In this document: in pieces, positions 12,447 to 21,898 of the stretch
Numbering within the stretch: the stretch's first letter is position 1
Layout: every line of letters starts with the position of its first letter
Translations under genes and position numbers: made by a program
NCBI GenBank assembly: GCA_016182385.1
Contig: JACPGV010000010.1
Coordinates: 1 to 37,599, forward strand
Source: Candidatus Moraniibacteriota bacterium
GTDB taxonomy: Bacteria; Patescibacteriota; Minisyncoccia; Moranbacterales; UBA1568
Length of the DNA stretch: 37,599 nucleotides
Reading direction: 5' to 3'
Notes under the pieces: generated by a model
The model's input: the letters and a program-made list of their open reading frames with translations, nothing else
Told to the model about the DNA's origin: nothing
Database searches by the model: none

Positions 12447-13575
12447 TTATGAATACCCACCGCTTGGTGGAGGGGCTGGTAACGCGACGGCATACATACT
12501 TCGTGAATACGCGCAGCGGAGTGATATGGAGGTGCATTTAGTGACTTCTTCTTGTGATGAATATCAAGAAACGTCTTTAAGTAAAAACGTAAAAATATTT
12601 TTTGTTCCCATTGGAAAAAAAGGAGGGAATCTTCATCATCAGTCATTGTGGGATATTCTTGCGTACGCGTGGCAGGGGTATCGTTTTGCTGACAGATTAC
12701 TTGCTCAAGAAAAGTATGATGTCATACATGCTTTTTTTTCCGTGCCGTGTGGTTATATGGCGATGTGTTTAGGAAAGAAATATCATGTACCGTATCTCGT
12801 TTCGCTTCGCGGTGCCGATGTTCCCGGATATAGTGAGCGTTTTACTTTTATTTATTTTTTCTTGCGCGCCCTTATTCGGCGTATATGGCGTAAAGCGGCG
12901 TTTGTTGTCGCCAATAGTTCGGGTCTCCGCACGCTTGCTCTTGAGACAAACCAAACGCAAGAGATTTCTGTTGTTCAAAACGGTGTTAACGTGGACGAGT
13001 TTTATCCTGACCCACAAAGAGAAATCGACGGTTATATGCGTATTCTTTGTGTTTCACGTTTGACGCCACGCAAGGGTATCCGATATCTCATTCATGCGAT
13101 CAAGATTCTTCTTGTGAAAGATACTTCTCGGAAACTGGAACTTTGGATTGCCGGTGAAGGAGATGAGATGACTGCTTTAAAAAATCTTGCCGTTGAGCTT
13201 GGCATCAAGGACAAAGTGAAATTTTTTGGTAGAGTAGAACATGAAAAACTTGTTGCCTACTATCAGATAGCGGATATATTTTGTCTGCCATCACACAATG
13301 AGGGAATGAGTAATACCATGCTTGAGGCGCTGGCTGCCGGCATGCCAATCGTTGCAACGATAACGGGCGGAACGGAAGAACTGGTAACAGACGGGGAAAA
13401 TGGCTTTTTTGTGAAACAACAATCTGCCGATGATCTTGCTGAGAAACTGGAGAAACTGATGAGTGATGAGACGATGAGGGTGGCTTTTGGTAAGATGAGT
13501 CGTCGTCGTGCTGAAGCGATGAGTTGGCAGAAAGTATCAGGGCAATACGTCGATCTTTATCGCGCGGCACAGTAA
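12415..13575 (+). CDS. Family 4 glycosyltransferase (GT-B fold), 386 aa
   Basis: Retaining glycosyltransferase of the GT4 type, acting in the cytoplasm on lipid-linked glycan intermediates. The N-terminal Rossmann half opens with VLFLNYEYPPLGGGAGN (acceptor side). The C-terminal half has SRLTPRKGI, the donor-binding GEGDEM, and EGMSNTMLEALAAGMPIVAT, which contains the conserved E-x7-E pair. ATGs lie at 12415, 12418 and 12427; the last gives the tightest family N-terminus (MKVLFLNYEYPP) and I cannot choose firmly. It overlaps the preceding gene and is followed after 1 nt by the flippase-like gene. Confidence 0.92.
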   Translation: MMKKMKVLFLNYEYPPLGGGAGNATAYILREYAQRSDMEVHLVTSSCDEYQETSLSKNVKIFFVPIGKKGGNLHHQSLWDILAYAWQGYRFADRLLAQEKYDVIHAFFSVPCGYMAMCLGKKYHVPYLVSLRGADVPGYSERFTFIYFFLRALIRRIWRKAAFVVANSSGLRTLALETNQTQEISVVQNGVNVDEFYPDPQREIDGYMRILCVSRLTPRKGIRYLIHAIKILLVKDTSRKLELWIAGEGDEMTALKNLAVELGIKDKVKFFGRVEHEKLVAYYQIADIFCLPSHNEGMSNTMLEALAAGMPIVATITGGTEELVTDGENGFFVKQQSADDLAEKLEKLMSDETMRVAFGKMSRRRAEAMSWQKVSGQYVDLYRAAQ

Positions 13576-13576
13576 T

Positions 13577-14503
13577 ATGAAAAAGATTATTTTTTTATTA
13601 GTTAAAATTGCCGTAAGTGTCGGACTCGTTATTTGGCTCATCGAACGTGTTGATTGGCAGGTAGTGAGAAGTCATCTTTATGATGCTTCGATTCCATTTT
13701 TGTTTCTCTATATGGTGTTGCAATTGACGGGAAACATAATCTCGACAAAGAAGTGGCAAATTATTGCCGGTTTTAAAGGTTTGCACTTTACTTTGAAGGA
13801 AGGATTTTTTGCTTATTTGACGGGTGCCTTTATTAATAATTTTTTACCGTCGACTATCGGTGGTGATGCGTATCGAAGTTTGTGGTTAGCGAGGCGCTCT
13901 GGTGCCAAGGCGGCGTCGCTCTCCACGGTTCTTTTTGATCGTTTTATCGGCCTCTGGACGATAGCGCTTCTCGCTCTTCTCTCGAGTGTTTCTTTATGGA
14001 AGTTTTTTTCGGTGAGTACCGCGCTTTCGATCGTCTTGATTGCGCTCGTTGCTTTTTTTATCGTTGATTTGCTTATCACGTATTTTTATTGTTGTTCGTG
14101 GTTTATTCGTTTTGTGGCGCGTATTCCTTTTTTGCAAGTTCGACGTTTTTTTGAAGAAATTATTTTCTATACCAAAAAACATATCTGGTGGAAAACGTGC
14201 CTGTGGTCGACATTTTTTATTTTTGTTGGTATTGTTTTTTCTAATTTTACCTTGTTTCATGCCTTGGGAAGCACGATTGATTTCTTCAGTTTTTTGAGTG
14301 TTATTTTTTTGGTAACGATCATTTCCGCGGTACCGCTTTCTATCAATAATATTGGTATCAAAGAGTGGGCGTATGTGACATTTTTTTCTTTTGTTGGTGT
14401 AAATGCTGAAATAGCTATAACCGTTGCGCTGCTTTCCCGTTTTTTGCAAATGATTATTTCTTTTATCGCTTTACCAAAGTATCTTTCCGATCGGGAAAAA
14501 TAA
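13577..14503 (+). CDS. Lysylphosphatidylglycerol synthase/AglD-type integral membrane protein (308 aa)
   Basis: Polytopic membrane protein with about seven or eight hydrophobic helices, of the MprF/UPF0104 (LPG synthase transmembrane region) family. Diagnostic stretches are a conserved FINNFLPSTIGGDAYR near residues 85-100 and the late SINNIGIKEWAY segment. In MprF the homologous domain flips lipids; stand-alone members are common in polysaccharide loci, where a lipid or lipid-linked sugar flippase role is suspected but not proven. The start is 1 nt after the GT4 stop, without SD. It is the last gene of the 9822-14503 block. Confidence 0.82.
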   Translation: MKKIIFLLVKIAVSVGLVIWLIERVDWQVVRSHLYDASIPFLFLYMVLQLTGNIISTKKWQIIAGFKGLHFTLKEGFFAYLTGAFINNFLPSTIGGDAYRSLWLARRSGAKAASLSTVLFDRFIGLWTIALLALLSSVSLWKFFSVSTALSIVLIALVAFFIVDLLITYFYCCSWFIRFVARIPFLQVRRFFEEIIFYTKKHIWWKTCLWSTFFIFVGIVFSNFTLFHALGSTIDFFSFLSVIFLVTIISAVPLSINNIGIKEWAYVTFFSFVGVNAEIAITVALLSRFLQMIISFIALPKYLSDREK

Positions 14504-14510
14504 TTTTTTC

Positions 14511-14545
14511 AAAAAGAAAACCCGCAGAGAGAAAACATCTGCGGG
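14511..14545 (-). terminator. Intrinsic terminator of the 14566-15024 gene
   Basis: Stem CCCGCAGA (14521-14528) with TCTGCGGG (14538-14545). On the minus strand TTTTCTTTTTG follows. It may also slow plus-strand transcription from the block ending at 14503. Confidence 0.8.
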
Positions 14546-14565
14546 TACAGGACGGAAACATGGCT

Positions 14566-15024
14566 TTATGCTGCTACGGATTGCTCACCGATCGTCATAG
14601 CGACGAGAGCATGCGGCAGCCGAGGACGAATGACATATTCTCCCCGTTCCATCGAAAAAAGAAATTTCTCACCGACCACGAGACCGTGAATGGCCACGGG
14701 TTTTAGTTCTTCGTACAGCCTCTCGAGGACTTTTTGTCTGTGATGATGTCCGATTTCCAATGCCGCAAGAAACTTGAAGGCAAAGGAATCGATAAATTTT
14801 CCGTCTTGGGAAAGTGTGATACGCGAAGCGCCACTTCTTTCCATGAGAAAAATCTTGGCACGGATGGCACCAATAATTCCCTCTTTCATTTTGGCGCGGT
14901 AAGTTTCATGATGCCGTGCCCGTATTTCTTGTACGGTGATCCGATCATGGAGAAGATCATTCTCCGTGATAAGATCAAGAAGCCGGTCGCTGGGAAAACT
15001 ACCCAGTACTTCGAAAGCGGTCAT
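14566..15024 (-). CDS. Hypothetical protein, 152 aa
   Basis: Not recognised. It is soluble, predicted alpha/beta, with no signal or membrane segment, and has a His-rich stretch GHHHRQKV around residue 92. The start at 15024 (MTAFEVLGSFPSDRL) is well supported by a full SD (AAAAGGAGG on the minus strand, 15030-15038) at good spacing. The frame is open to 15075 but that part would lie upstream of the SD. It has its own promoter (15066-15094) and terminator, so it is an autonomous single-gene unit inside the glycan region, probably with an unrelated job. Confidence 0.75.
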   Translation of the reverse strand: MTAFEVLGSFPSDRLLDLITENDLLHDRITVQEIRARHHETYRAKMKEGIIGAIRAKIFLMERSGASRITLSQDGKFIDSFAFKFLAALEIGHHHRQKVLERLYEELKPVAIHGLVVGEKFLFSMERGEYVIRPRLPHALVAMTIGEQSVAA

Positions 15025-15065
15025 GCGAACCTCCTTTTGTAGATAGAAAAGAACTAAAGGCTCAA

Positions 15066-15094
15066 AGCGTATCACGATGAAAATATCTTGTCAA
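15066..15094 (-). promoter_or_regulatory. Promoter of the 14566-15024 gene
   Basis: On the minus strand: TTGACA (15089-15094), 17-nt spacer, TACGCT (15066-15071). The -35 box is perfect; the -10 matches the three most conserved bases. Confidence 0.65.
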
Positions 15095-15106
15095 CTTCGA
15101 GAATAA

Positions 15107-17377
15107 TCAGAGCTCGAATTTAAAAATTTTAACGAAGTGAGATGGGCGTTTATTTATTTCGATCACGTGTTTGGTATCGGTACGCTTGTAGTATTCATCA
15201 AAACGGATAATGCCCGGTTTGTTATTTTGTATAGCGCCACCCATCATACCGGTCGTTCTTTTTTCTCGACCGGCGGAAACAACAATATAATCGAGTCCCT
15301 CGCTTCTTAATTTTTGATAATCGAGTCCGCGTTTACAACGGCCGACAAAAAATTTACAGACACCGTCTTTGTCTGTCCAGATAAGCATATCTTTGGCCTT
15401 GGGGAGACTGTTGAGATATTGCGCCGCCTCAAAACTTCCAGCTCCCATATCTTTTACATCAATATGATATTTGGCAGGTAACAGGGAGGAGGCATACGAA
15501 AGAGGGAAGGGCGTGAAGAGAAGAATGGTTATTCCTATACCAAGAAACAAAGAAGCGCTTATGACCGGGGAAGGCATATTTTTGAAAGCGAATTTTTTGT
15601 GGAGTAAAACACAAAGGTGTTCGAGCGCAACGCCACCGATGATGGCTCCCAGCGGGAAGAGGATGATTTGATAACGAACAATGGCGGCAACATCGTTCAC
15701 GGTCGTACCGAAATAATACAGGAGAATGAAGATGACAAAATAAAAAGAGGTACGTAGAGCCACTGATTCGGTAAATGATCGACGAAAAAAGAAAAATGGT
15801 GTAATAAGAAGGCCAAAGAAAACAAGTGGTGTTACACCAAAAATAAACGGATAAAAATTGGTAAAAAAAGCACCAAGAAAATCACTTTTTGTGGCGATGG
15901 TTTTTGGTGAAGCGAGAAGCTCCATAAAATGATAGGGTTGCATACCCGAAATGACATCGACCACCACGACGAGTATTGATCCCAAAAAGATAAGGCCAAT
16001 GCTTATGGGAAGTAAGCGACGACCTTTTTCCAAGATAGAGAAGAGAGCAGTGGTGAGACGAGTTTTATTGAACCATTGATCAAAGAGGATAGTGAGGATA
16101 AGTATAAGGAAAAGCGGTGCTACTTTTTCAAAAGCCTGACTGAAAATTGTTCCCTCTAAGAGCTTTTCGGGCTTGACCCAAACCGCTGGAAAAAGCACAT
16201 AAAAGGTTGTAAGGGCGGTGAAAGAAAGAAGGGCGATATATTGAAGGGATTTTTTTAGGTAATCAACGAAAGCGATGTTTTCATTCTTGTGATGAAAAAG
16301 ATACTCAAGAAAAATAAGACCGAGAAAGAAGATGAAAAGAATATTCGCGACGTATTTGGTGAGAAGGGCGAGGCCAAGAAAAATACCGGAGAAAATGAGA
16401 TAGCGAAAAGATTTTCGTTGCAAAAAAACAAGATAAGTGATGAGAGAGAGCGGGGCAAAAATCCATAAGAGCGAATCAGGATTGATAATTTTGGATATGC
16501 CGAGAAGTACTGGTGAAGTGGCAAGCAAAACATAACTGAAGAGAGCATTCCGTCTGCCGACAAGGCGTTCGAGAAAAAAGTAAAAAAGAGGTAGAAGAAG
16601 CGTAATGACGATAAGAAGCGGTAAGCGGTACGCCAGATAAAAGGCCTCGACATCATTTTTTAGGTTGTATACTTCGCCTTGATGATGGACGGTGCGATAT
16701 TCTTTGGTTGATTTGAACCATAGTCCGGGACCGGCGGCTAAAGCGATGGTAATACCCGGTTTGTCGCTTATACTGGTTCCGCCCCAATCGAGTTCCCCGA
16801 CATTTTTCCAATATTTGGCGATGCGCCCATCAAACCAAAGGGGTTCGTCTACGGCGGCGTACTCGGTGAGGCGATATGCGCCAAAAGAGAAAAAAAGCGC
16901 GGTAGAAAAAATAACAAGGAGGAGTGTCGGTAGTCCTTGGGTGCGAAACCATTTCTTGCAAGGAAGTGCCTCCGAATCGATTTTTTGATGAGGTCGTTCT
17001 TTCTCTATAAAATGAAAAGACGCGAGAAGTCCGGCGAGTATAACATATCCTCCAATGGCAATAAGAAAAACAGCGTGGAAATTTTTTGATTCGGAAAATC
17101 CATATACAAGGATGATAATCGTCGGGAGCCACACGACGAGTATTTTGGCAAGCCACGACCAAAAAAAGAATTTTTCGGAAAAATAAGCGACTATTCCAAT
17201 GGTGCCTATGGCACCAGCTACAAAACAGAAATAAAAGAGGGTGTTTTCGGTAAGCGGTAATCGTAGCAGGGTGAGTGATTCTACCTGTAAAGCAACGAAA
17301 AAAAGAGTATTACCGGCAATAAATATGGAAAGAAAGGCCAAAATTCTATTTTCTAAGCTTTCAAAAAATGTGTGCAT
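15107..17377 (-). CDS. GT39/PMT-like membrane glycosyltransferase (756 aa)
   Basis: Large polytopic protein with a dozen or more hydrophobic helices and a soluble C-terminal part, of the GT-C (ArnT/PMT) type. These enzymes take sugar from a polyprenyl-phosphate carrier and attach it to lipid or protein outside the membrane. The family's acidic first-loop motif is present as VDEPLWFDGRIAKYW (Asp177-Glu178). The start at 17377 (MHTFFESLENR) gives a sensible N-terminus; the frame stays open to 17500 but that extension would overlap the divergent gene. No SD. Its carrier sugar may come from one of the two GtrB/DPM1-type transferases in the window. Acceptor unknown. Confidence 0.8.
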   Translation of the reverse strand: MHTFFESLENRILAFLSIFIAGNTLFFVALQVESLTLLRLPLTENTLFYFCFVAGAIGTIGIVAYFSEKFFFWSWLAKILVVWLPTIIILVYGFSESKNFHAVFLIAIGGYVILAGLLASFHFIEKERPHQKIDSEALPCKKWFRTQGLPTLLLVIFSTALFFSFGAYRLTEYAAVDEPLWFDGRIAKYWKNVGELDWGGTSISDKPGITIALAAGPGLWFKSTKEYRTVHHQGEVYNLKNDVEAFYLAYRLPLLIVITLLLPLFYFFLERLVGRRNALFSYVLLATSPVLLGISKIINPDSLLWIFAPLSLITYLVFLQRKSFRYLIFSGIFLGLALLTKYVANILFIFFLGLIFLEYLFHHKNENIAFVDYLKKSLQYIALLSFTALTTFYVLFPAVWVKPEKLLEGTIFSQAFEKVAPLFLILILTILFDQWFNKTRLTTALFSILEKGRRLLPISIGLIFLGSILVVVVDVISGMQPYHFMELLASPKTIATKSDFLGAFFTNFYPFIFGVTPLVFFGLLITPFFFFRRSFTESVALRTSFYFVIFILLYYFGTTVNDVAAIVRYQIILFPLGAIIGGVALEHLCVLLHKKFAFKNMPSPVISASLFLGIGITILLFTPFPLSYASSLLPAKYHIDVKDMGAGSFEAAQYLNSLPKAKDMLIWTDKDGVCKFFVGRCKRGLDYQKLRSEGLDYIVVSAGREKRTTGMMGGAIQNNKPGIIRFDEYYKRTDTKHVIEINKRPSHFVKIFKFEL

Positions 17378-17400
17378 AGGACGGAGAATGTGATAAAATA

Positions 17401-17409
17401 AAAATAGCA
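17401..17409 (-). promoter_or_regulatory. Extended -10 promoter of the 15107-17377 gene
   Basis: Minus-strand TGCTATTTT fits TGn plus a TATTTT -10 box, about 24 nt upstream of the ATG at 17377. No good -35 box. Confidence 0.4.
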
Positions 17410-17418
17410 CTGCCCCTG

Positions 17419-17424
17419 TATATT
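17419..17424 (+). promoter_or_regulatory. Candidate -10 box of the 17454-21827 block
   Basis: TATATT at 17419-17424, 30 nt before the ATG at 17454. The -35 region is poor. It lies back to back with the minus-strand promoter at 17401-17409. Confidence 0.3.
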
Positions 17425-17453
17425 TTAGCTCAATTAAAGGAAAAAAGAAAGTA

Positions 17454-19223
17454 ATGCGATTTTCGGCGCAACAGTTTCTCGTTTTTGCTCTTCTTGTCAT
17501 TTTGGCAGGTGGTTTTTTCTTACGAAGTTATCATTTTTCTGATTGGTTGCATTTTGAACTGGATCAGGCACGCGATGCTCGCGTGGTGGATGATGGACTG
17601 CGTGGAGATTTTTTTGATTTACCGCTTCTTGGTCCCAAAGCGGGGGGAACAGCACTTCGTTTACCGCCGGGATTTTATTATCTTGAATATGGAAGCGCTC
17701 TTCTTTTTGGTGGTACTCCGCAAGGTATGGCGATGTTTGTGATGATTCTTTCAACAATGGTTATTTTTCTTTCGTATGTATTTTTTCGAAGATATTTTTC
17801 GCGAAGCTTTTCTTTGGTGTTGACTCTTCTTGTTGCTGTTTCGGAATATCTTGTTTTGTATGGTCGTTTTGCTTGGAATCCCAACCTCATTCCCTTTTTC
17901 ACGCTTTTGGGATTTTATGCTCTTCTTCGCTCTGTTGAACATGAGGAATCAAAAAAAGGATATTGGTTCGTACTTGCCATCGGAGCGCTTGGGTTGGCAA
18001 TGCAATTTCATTTTTTAGCGTTTCTTTCTCTGCCAACCATCGTCTTTCTTTTTCTTCTTATCAAAAGGCCAAAGTTTTCTTTTCGTGTTTGGGTTTGTTC
18101 TTTTTTGACAGTCTCTTTGTTGTATTTCCCGATGATGCTCAATGAATGGGAAACCGGCGGTGCCAATACACGAGAGTTTTTTCAGGCTGTCACGAAAAAA
18201 TCGGGAAAAGAACAGCATTCGTTATTGGAAAAAGTGGCGCGGAATGTTTCCGAACACGCACTGTACGGTCTTGTGGTGACTACCGGTTTTGAAAAAGCGA
18301 CTTTTCCAGCTATAAGTTTTGGTGATGGTCCGCTGTGGAAGTGTGACGAGCGTTGCGATAAAGGAAAGTGGTATGGTCTGACGAGTGTGTTTGTTTTTCT
18401 TTTGGCATGCGTCGGGTTTCTCTTTTTGTGGCGGCAAGAAAACGAGCGAAAAAAATTAGATTTTTTGCTCTTGTGTGCCTTGTGGTTTTCAGTGACATTT
18501 ATATTGTTTATTCCGCTCTCTTATGATATCGCCCCGCGTTTTTTTCTTCTTTCGGCACCGATTTTTTTCACTTTTTTAGGTATTGTTCTTCTTTTTACCA
18601 AAAAGATTTTTGGCGAGCGATCGCTCGGGAAATACGTCCTGAGTATTCTCGTTTCTGGTATCGTTTTTTTGAATCTTTCCGGCATACATGAGCGTTTTGA
18701 TGAGTGGTCACGCGCCGATACGGAAATGATCAAAAGCGCGCCGGACAGAATTCTTAAGGAGCATATTCGCGTGACGCTTACGCAACAAAGAAATATTGTT
18801 GATTTTTTGAAAGGACGTTCGCAAGAAACCGGTTATCCGGTGTATATGTGGAGCGAACCGCAACATCGTCGAGCGCTGAAATATCTTTTGGAACGACAAG
18901 GGGTTGAAAACGCCGTTTTGGGGTTTGATGGTATTTATGCGGAAGGAGTTTATTATCTTGTTTTGCGCGCTCAGTCGAATCGAGAAGACGCTCTCAAAAA
19001 ATATCGCGTGAATTATATGGTCGGTGAAACAACATCGTTTGGTACGCTTATTGTGATCGAGCTTTTTCCAAAAACAGAGGCGATTATTGGGAAACGACAG
19101 GATTTTTCCATGCCAAAACCTCCGGAAGCCAAATCATCACCGCGCTATACTTGGCGAGAGTTTTTTTCCGATCAACAAGCTATCGATGATGAGGATGTGG
19201 CTGATGATGAACAGGGTGTATAA
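17454..19223 (+). CDS. GT39-like membrane glycosyltransferase (589 aa)
   Basis: GT-C type membrane protein with about ten or more helices. The first extracytoplasmic loop has FELDQARDARVVDDGL (residues about 38-53), matching the acidic motif of ArnT/PMT-like enzymes. The C-terminal soluble part (from about 415) contains a YMWSEPQHRRALKYLL segment and ends in an acidic tail. It probably uses a polyprenyl-phosphate sugar donor. A weak AAAGGA precedes the ATG. It is first in a three-gene plus-strand block (GT39, phosphoesterase, GT39) and is divergent from another GT39-like gene. Acceptor unknown. Confidence 0.8.
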   Translation: MRFSAQQFLVFALLVILAGGFFLRSYHFSDWLHFELDQARDARVVDDGLRGDFFDLPLLGPKAGGTALRLPPGFYYLEYGSALLFGGTPQGMAMFVMILSTMVIFLSYVFFRRYFSRSFSLVLTLLVAVSEYLVLYGRFAWNPNLIPFFTLLGFYALLRSVEHEESKKGYWFVLAIGALGLAMQFHFLAFLSLPTIVFLFLLIKRPKFSFRVWVCSFLTVSLLYFPMMLNEWETGGANTREFFQAVTKKSGKEQHSLLEKVARNVSEHALYGLVVTTGFEKATFPAISFGDGPLWKCDERCDKGKWYGLTSVFVFLLACVGFLFLWRQENERKKLDFLLLCALWFSVTFILFIPLSYDIAPRFFLLSAPIFFTFLGIVLLFTKKIFGERSLGKYVLSILVSGIVFLNLSGIHERFDEWSRADTEMIKSAPDRILKEHIRVTLTQQRNIVDFLKGRSQETGYPVYMWSEPQHRRALKYLLERQGVENAVLGFDGIYAEGVYYLVLRAQSNREDALKKYRVNYMVGETTSFGTLIVIELFPKTEAIIGKRQDFSMPKPPEAKSSPRYTWREFFSDQQAIDDEDVADDEQGV

Positions 19224-19238
19224 ATAAGGTGATGATAT

Positions 19239-20282
19239 ATGAGAAAAGCAAGATGGGGACTGATTGTTGTGGGAGTTGTTGTCATAGCTGGCGTGGCATG
19301 GTGGTGTTTTGATGTTTTTTTCATGGATAAATATTTTCCGGCAACACCAACACTTTTTAAAATCGGTTTTGTAAATGATTGGGAATATGATGAAAGAAAG
19401 AGAATGAAACACAAACTCACCAATCGCGCTCCGGTAGAATTGCGTACGGCTGTTGATTTTCTCAACAAAGAATTTCAACCAGATGTGGTAGTGGGGGGTG
19501 GTGATTATATTGAAAGCTCCAACGTAAAAAAAGAAAAAGCCAAGCGGTATCTGCGAGAAATAAACACCATTTTTCGTGATATACAAGCAGAACGTTTCTA
19601 TGCTTTGGGCAATCATGATATGCGTTCTTTAACGAAGAGTGAAGTGAGAGAAATTTTGGGAATGGAGGAAAATCATATCATGAGGGATATTGGTGATTGG
19701 CGGATTATTGTCTTGGATACCAATTTTAATAAGGAGGACGATTCTGATCGAGCGGAAAAAAATTATGTCGTGGGATATGTCGCTCGGAGTGAACTGGAGT
19801 GGTTGCGGAAGAATCTTGATACGGATCGTCCGGTGATAGTATTCAGTCATCACGCGCCGGTTTCTTTTATTGGCGAAAAAGGACAGTTGGTGCAAAATAT
19901 TTTGAATGAAGAAAGTGTGCGCACTGTTCTTGAGGAGCGTGGCAATGTCGTGGCGGTTGTTTCCGGACATAGCCCACTCAGTTATCATGAGCGGCGAAAC
20001 GGTATTCATTACTTTATTGTGGATACATTGGTCAATGAACCTGCGTTAGGAAGTTTTGCTACGATTGAACTTACCTATATGCCGTCGACGTCAAAATTTC
20101 GTCCAATATCATGCGCCTCTATTGCTCTTTCTCAAAAAGGTATTCACCCGCAAGAATATGAAAAAAGGTGGTGTTTTAATGAGCGAGACAATGAAGAACC
20201 CCGTACTTCTTTTGCTTCTGTATCGATAGAGGCGGCCGAAGCAGGAGAAGAGGAAAATGAAGAAAGCGCTCCTCAAAAATAA
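19239..20282 (+). CDS. Membrane-anchored metallophosphoesterase, calcineurin-like (347 aa)
   Basis: Binuclear-metal phosphoesterase fold with an N-terminal membrane anchor (residues 7-27), so the domain probably faces outward. Motifs: GGGDY (Asp89), GNHD (124-127), FSHHAP (His203-204) and GHSP (243-244). The first family motif, usually DxH, is replaced by NDWEYD near residues 46-51, so metal site one may be altered. An acidic C-terminal tail follows residue 320. AAGGTGA, 8 nt before the ATG, gives a fair SD. Lying between two GT39-like genes, it may recycle polyprenyl phosphate or trim a phosphorylated glycan; substrate unknown. Confidence 0.83.
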   Translation: MRKARWGLIVVGVVVIAGVAWWCFDVFFMDKYFPATPTLFKIGFVNDWEYDERKRMKHKLTNRAPVELRTAVDFLNKEFQPDVVVGGGDYIESSNVKKEKAKRYLREINTIFRDIQAERFYALGNHDMRSLTKSEVREILGMEENHIMRDIGDWRIIVLDTNFNKEDDSDRAEKNYVVGYVARSELEWLRKNLDTDRPVIVFSHHAPVSFIGEKGQLVQNILNEESVRTVLEERGNVVAVVSGHSPLSYHERRNGIHYFIVDTLVNEPALGSFATIELTYMPSTSKFRPISCASIALSQKGIHPQEYEKRWCFNERDNEEPRTSFASVSIEAAEAGEEENEESAPQK

Positions 20283-20300
20283 TTAGTAAATTTCTTTCTT

Positions 20301-21827
20301 ATGAATATTTCATGGAAACAAACGTGGTTCTTCCTTGTGGTTATCATATTTCTTGCTTTGGGGATTCGTTTTTTTGCTCTGGGAAATAACTCTTTCGTAG
20401 CGGATGAGTTTCTCGATATCAATTCAAGCTACGGTTATTTTAAAACAGGGGAATGGCGAGCGTGGGATTTCAACTTTAACAAACCGTCTGAAGTCAATCT
20501 CAATGCTCCGCGCGATGAACGGGCCGGAGTATACAAGTGGCAAGTGGCGCAACTCTTCTATATTTTGCCGCCAACGGAAACGACTGCTCGACTGGTAAGT
20601 GTCATTTGGGGAGTGATTTCCGTAGGTATTATTTTTTGGGCAGCGTTTGTTTTTACCAAACGAAAAGAAATTGCTCTTCTTGCCGCGTTTTTATTTGCCA
20701 TCTCGGTTAGCGGTATTATCTTTGATCGCACGTTGCGTATGTATGCGATGTTTTTTCCGCTTTATTTGGCGGCTTCCACAATGACTTTCTTGGCTCTGGA
20801 GCACGCGTATCGTGGAAGAATTTCGTTTTTAAGGCGTTTTTCAGAGAAAACAGGTATTCATCTGCCGTACGCTTTTTTTGCCGGCGCATTGTTTATTTTT
20901 TCACTTTTGACTCATCAGTTGACTGGTACGCTCGTTTTTTCCGTAGGTGTGTATCTTTTGGTGCGTTTGATACAGGAATATCGTCTAAAAAAGACACTCA
21001 AAAATAAATATAGCGGTATAGCGCTTGTAGGTGTTTTGGGGATAAGCATTATCGCGTTTTTCTTTCCTCGTTTTTTCAAGTCTTTTTCTGGTGGACTTAT
21101 CTTTTTTGATAATCATTATGGATATATAAGTTACGTTCTTCGTGATTATGCTCATCCGCTTTTAGCTGTCCTCTCCTTGTGTTTCGGTATTTTTTGGATA
21201 GCTCGACGGGAAAAATTACCAAACGCCTCCCTTTTTCTTTTTCTTTCGTTTTTTGTACCGCTTTTGATGGCGATATGGTTGTGGCGACGCAATATTGGAG
21301 TACAATACATTTTTTTCGTTCAGTCGTTTGGTATGGTATTGGTATCGGCTGGTATTTTTGGCGCGTGGAAAATAGTTTGTGAAATGTTTCATCTCACCGA
21401 AACAAAAAAGATGCTTGTTGTTTTTGGATTACTCGTTGTTCTGTTGCCAAATTTGGGTTATTTTTTTGAAGAAAACAACACGTACCACGAAACATCTTCG
21501 GGGAGTAATCCCAATTATCGAAAAGTATTCACGTATTTCAAGAAAGAGCATAAGGATACCGACGTTCTTGTAACGCGTAATGTCCGTAATTATTATTTTG
21601 CTGGCATAGCGGTACCGGTCTATGATCTTGGTGATGAAATTTCTCGTACACGATTATCGGTTTCCGATCTTGAACAGTTGATGCGTGATTATGAGAGTGG
21701 CTGGATTATTCTTTCGGATAACGATTATGATTATGTCGGTAAAGGAGTGAAGGATTTTATGAATAAACACTTGATACGCGTCAGTAATGATCAGGTGCGT
21801 GGCGCGATTGATGTCTATCGTTGGTAG
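20301..21827 (+). CDS. GT39-like membrane glycosyltransferase (508 aa)
   Basis: Third GT-C type protein in the window, with about ten membrane helices. The first loop carries the acidic motif FVADEFLDINSSYGYFKTGEW (Asp35-Glu36), and helix two follows TETTARLVSVIWG, typical of GT39. The soluble C-terminus (from about residue 400) has the DVLVTRNVRNYYFAG and GWIILSDNDYDY segments. No SD. It follows the phosphoesterase by 18 nt and ends the block at the terminator 21855-21890. Donor and acceptor unknown. Confidence 0.8.
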   Translation: MNISWKQTWFFLVVIIFLALGIRFFALGNNSFVADEFLDINSSYGYFKTGEWRAWDFNFNKPSEVNLNAPRDERAGVYKWQVAQLFYILPPTETTARLVSVIWGVISVGIIFWAAFVFTKRKEIALLAAFLFAISVSGIIFDRTLRMYAMFFPLYLAASTMTFLALEHAYRGRISFLRRFSEKTGIHLPYAFFAGALFIFSLLTHQLTGTLVFSVGVYLLVRLIQEYRLKKTLKNKYSGIALVGVLGISIIAFFFPRFFKSFSGGLIFFDNHYGYISYVLRDYAHPLLAVLSLCFGIFWIARREKLPNASLFLFLSFFVPLLMAIWLWRRNIGVQYIFFVQSFGMVLVSAGIFGAWKIVCEMFHLTETKKMLVVFGLLVVLLPNLGYFFEENNTYHETSSGSNPNYRKVFTYFKKEHKDTDVLVTRNVRNYYFAGIAVPVYDLGDEISRTRLSVSDLEQLMRDYESGWIILSDNDYDYVGKGVKDFMNKHLIRVSNDQVRGAIDVYRW

Positions 21828-21854
21828 TAAAAGAGTTTTTCGCACAAAAGAAAA

Positions 21855-21890
21855 ACGCCCAAAGACCTGTTTGTCTTGGGCGTTTTTTAC
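21855..21890. terminator. Bidirectional intrinsic terminator
   Basis: CGCCCAAAGAC and GTCTTGGGCG form a 10-bp stem with one bulged A. TTTTTT follows on the plus strand and TTTTTCTTTT on the minus strand. It serves the plus block ending at 21827 and the convergent gene at 21899-22510. Confidence 0.9.
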
Positions 21891-21898
21891 CTCGCCTG

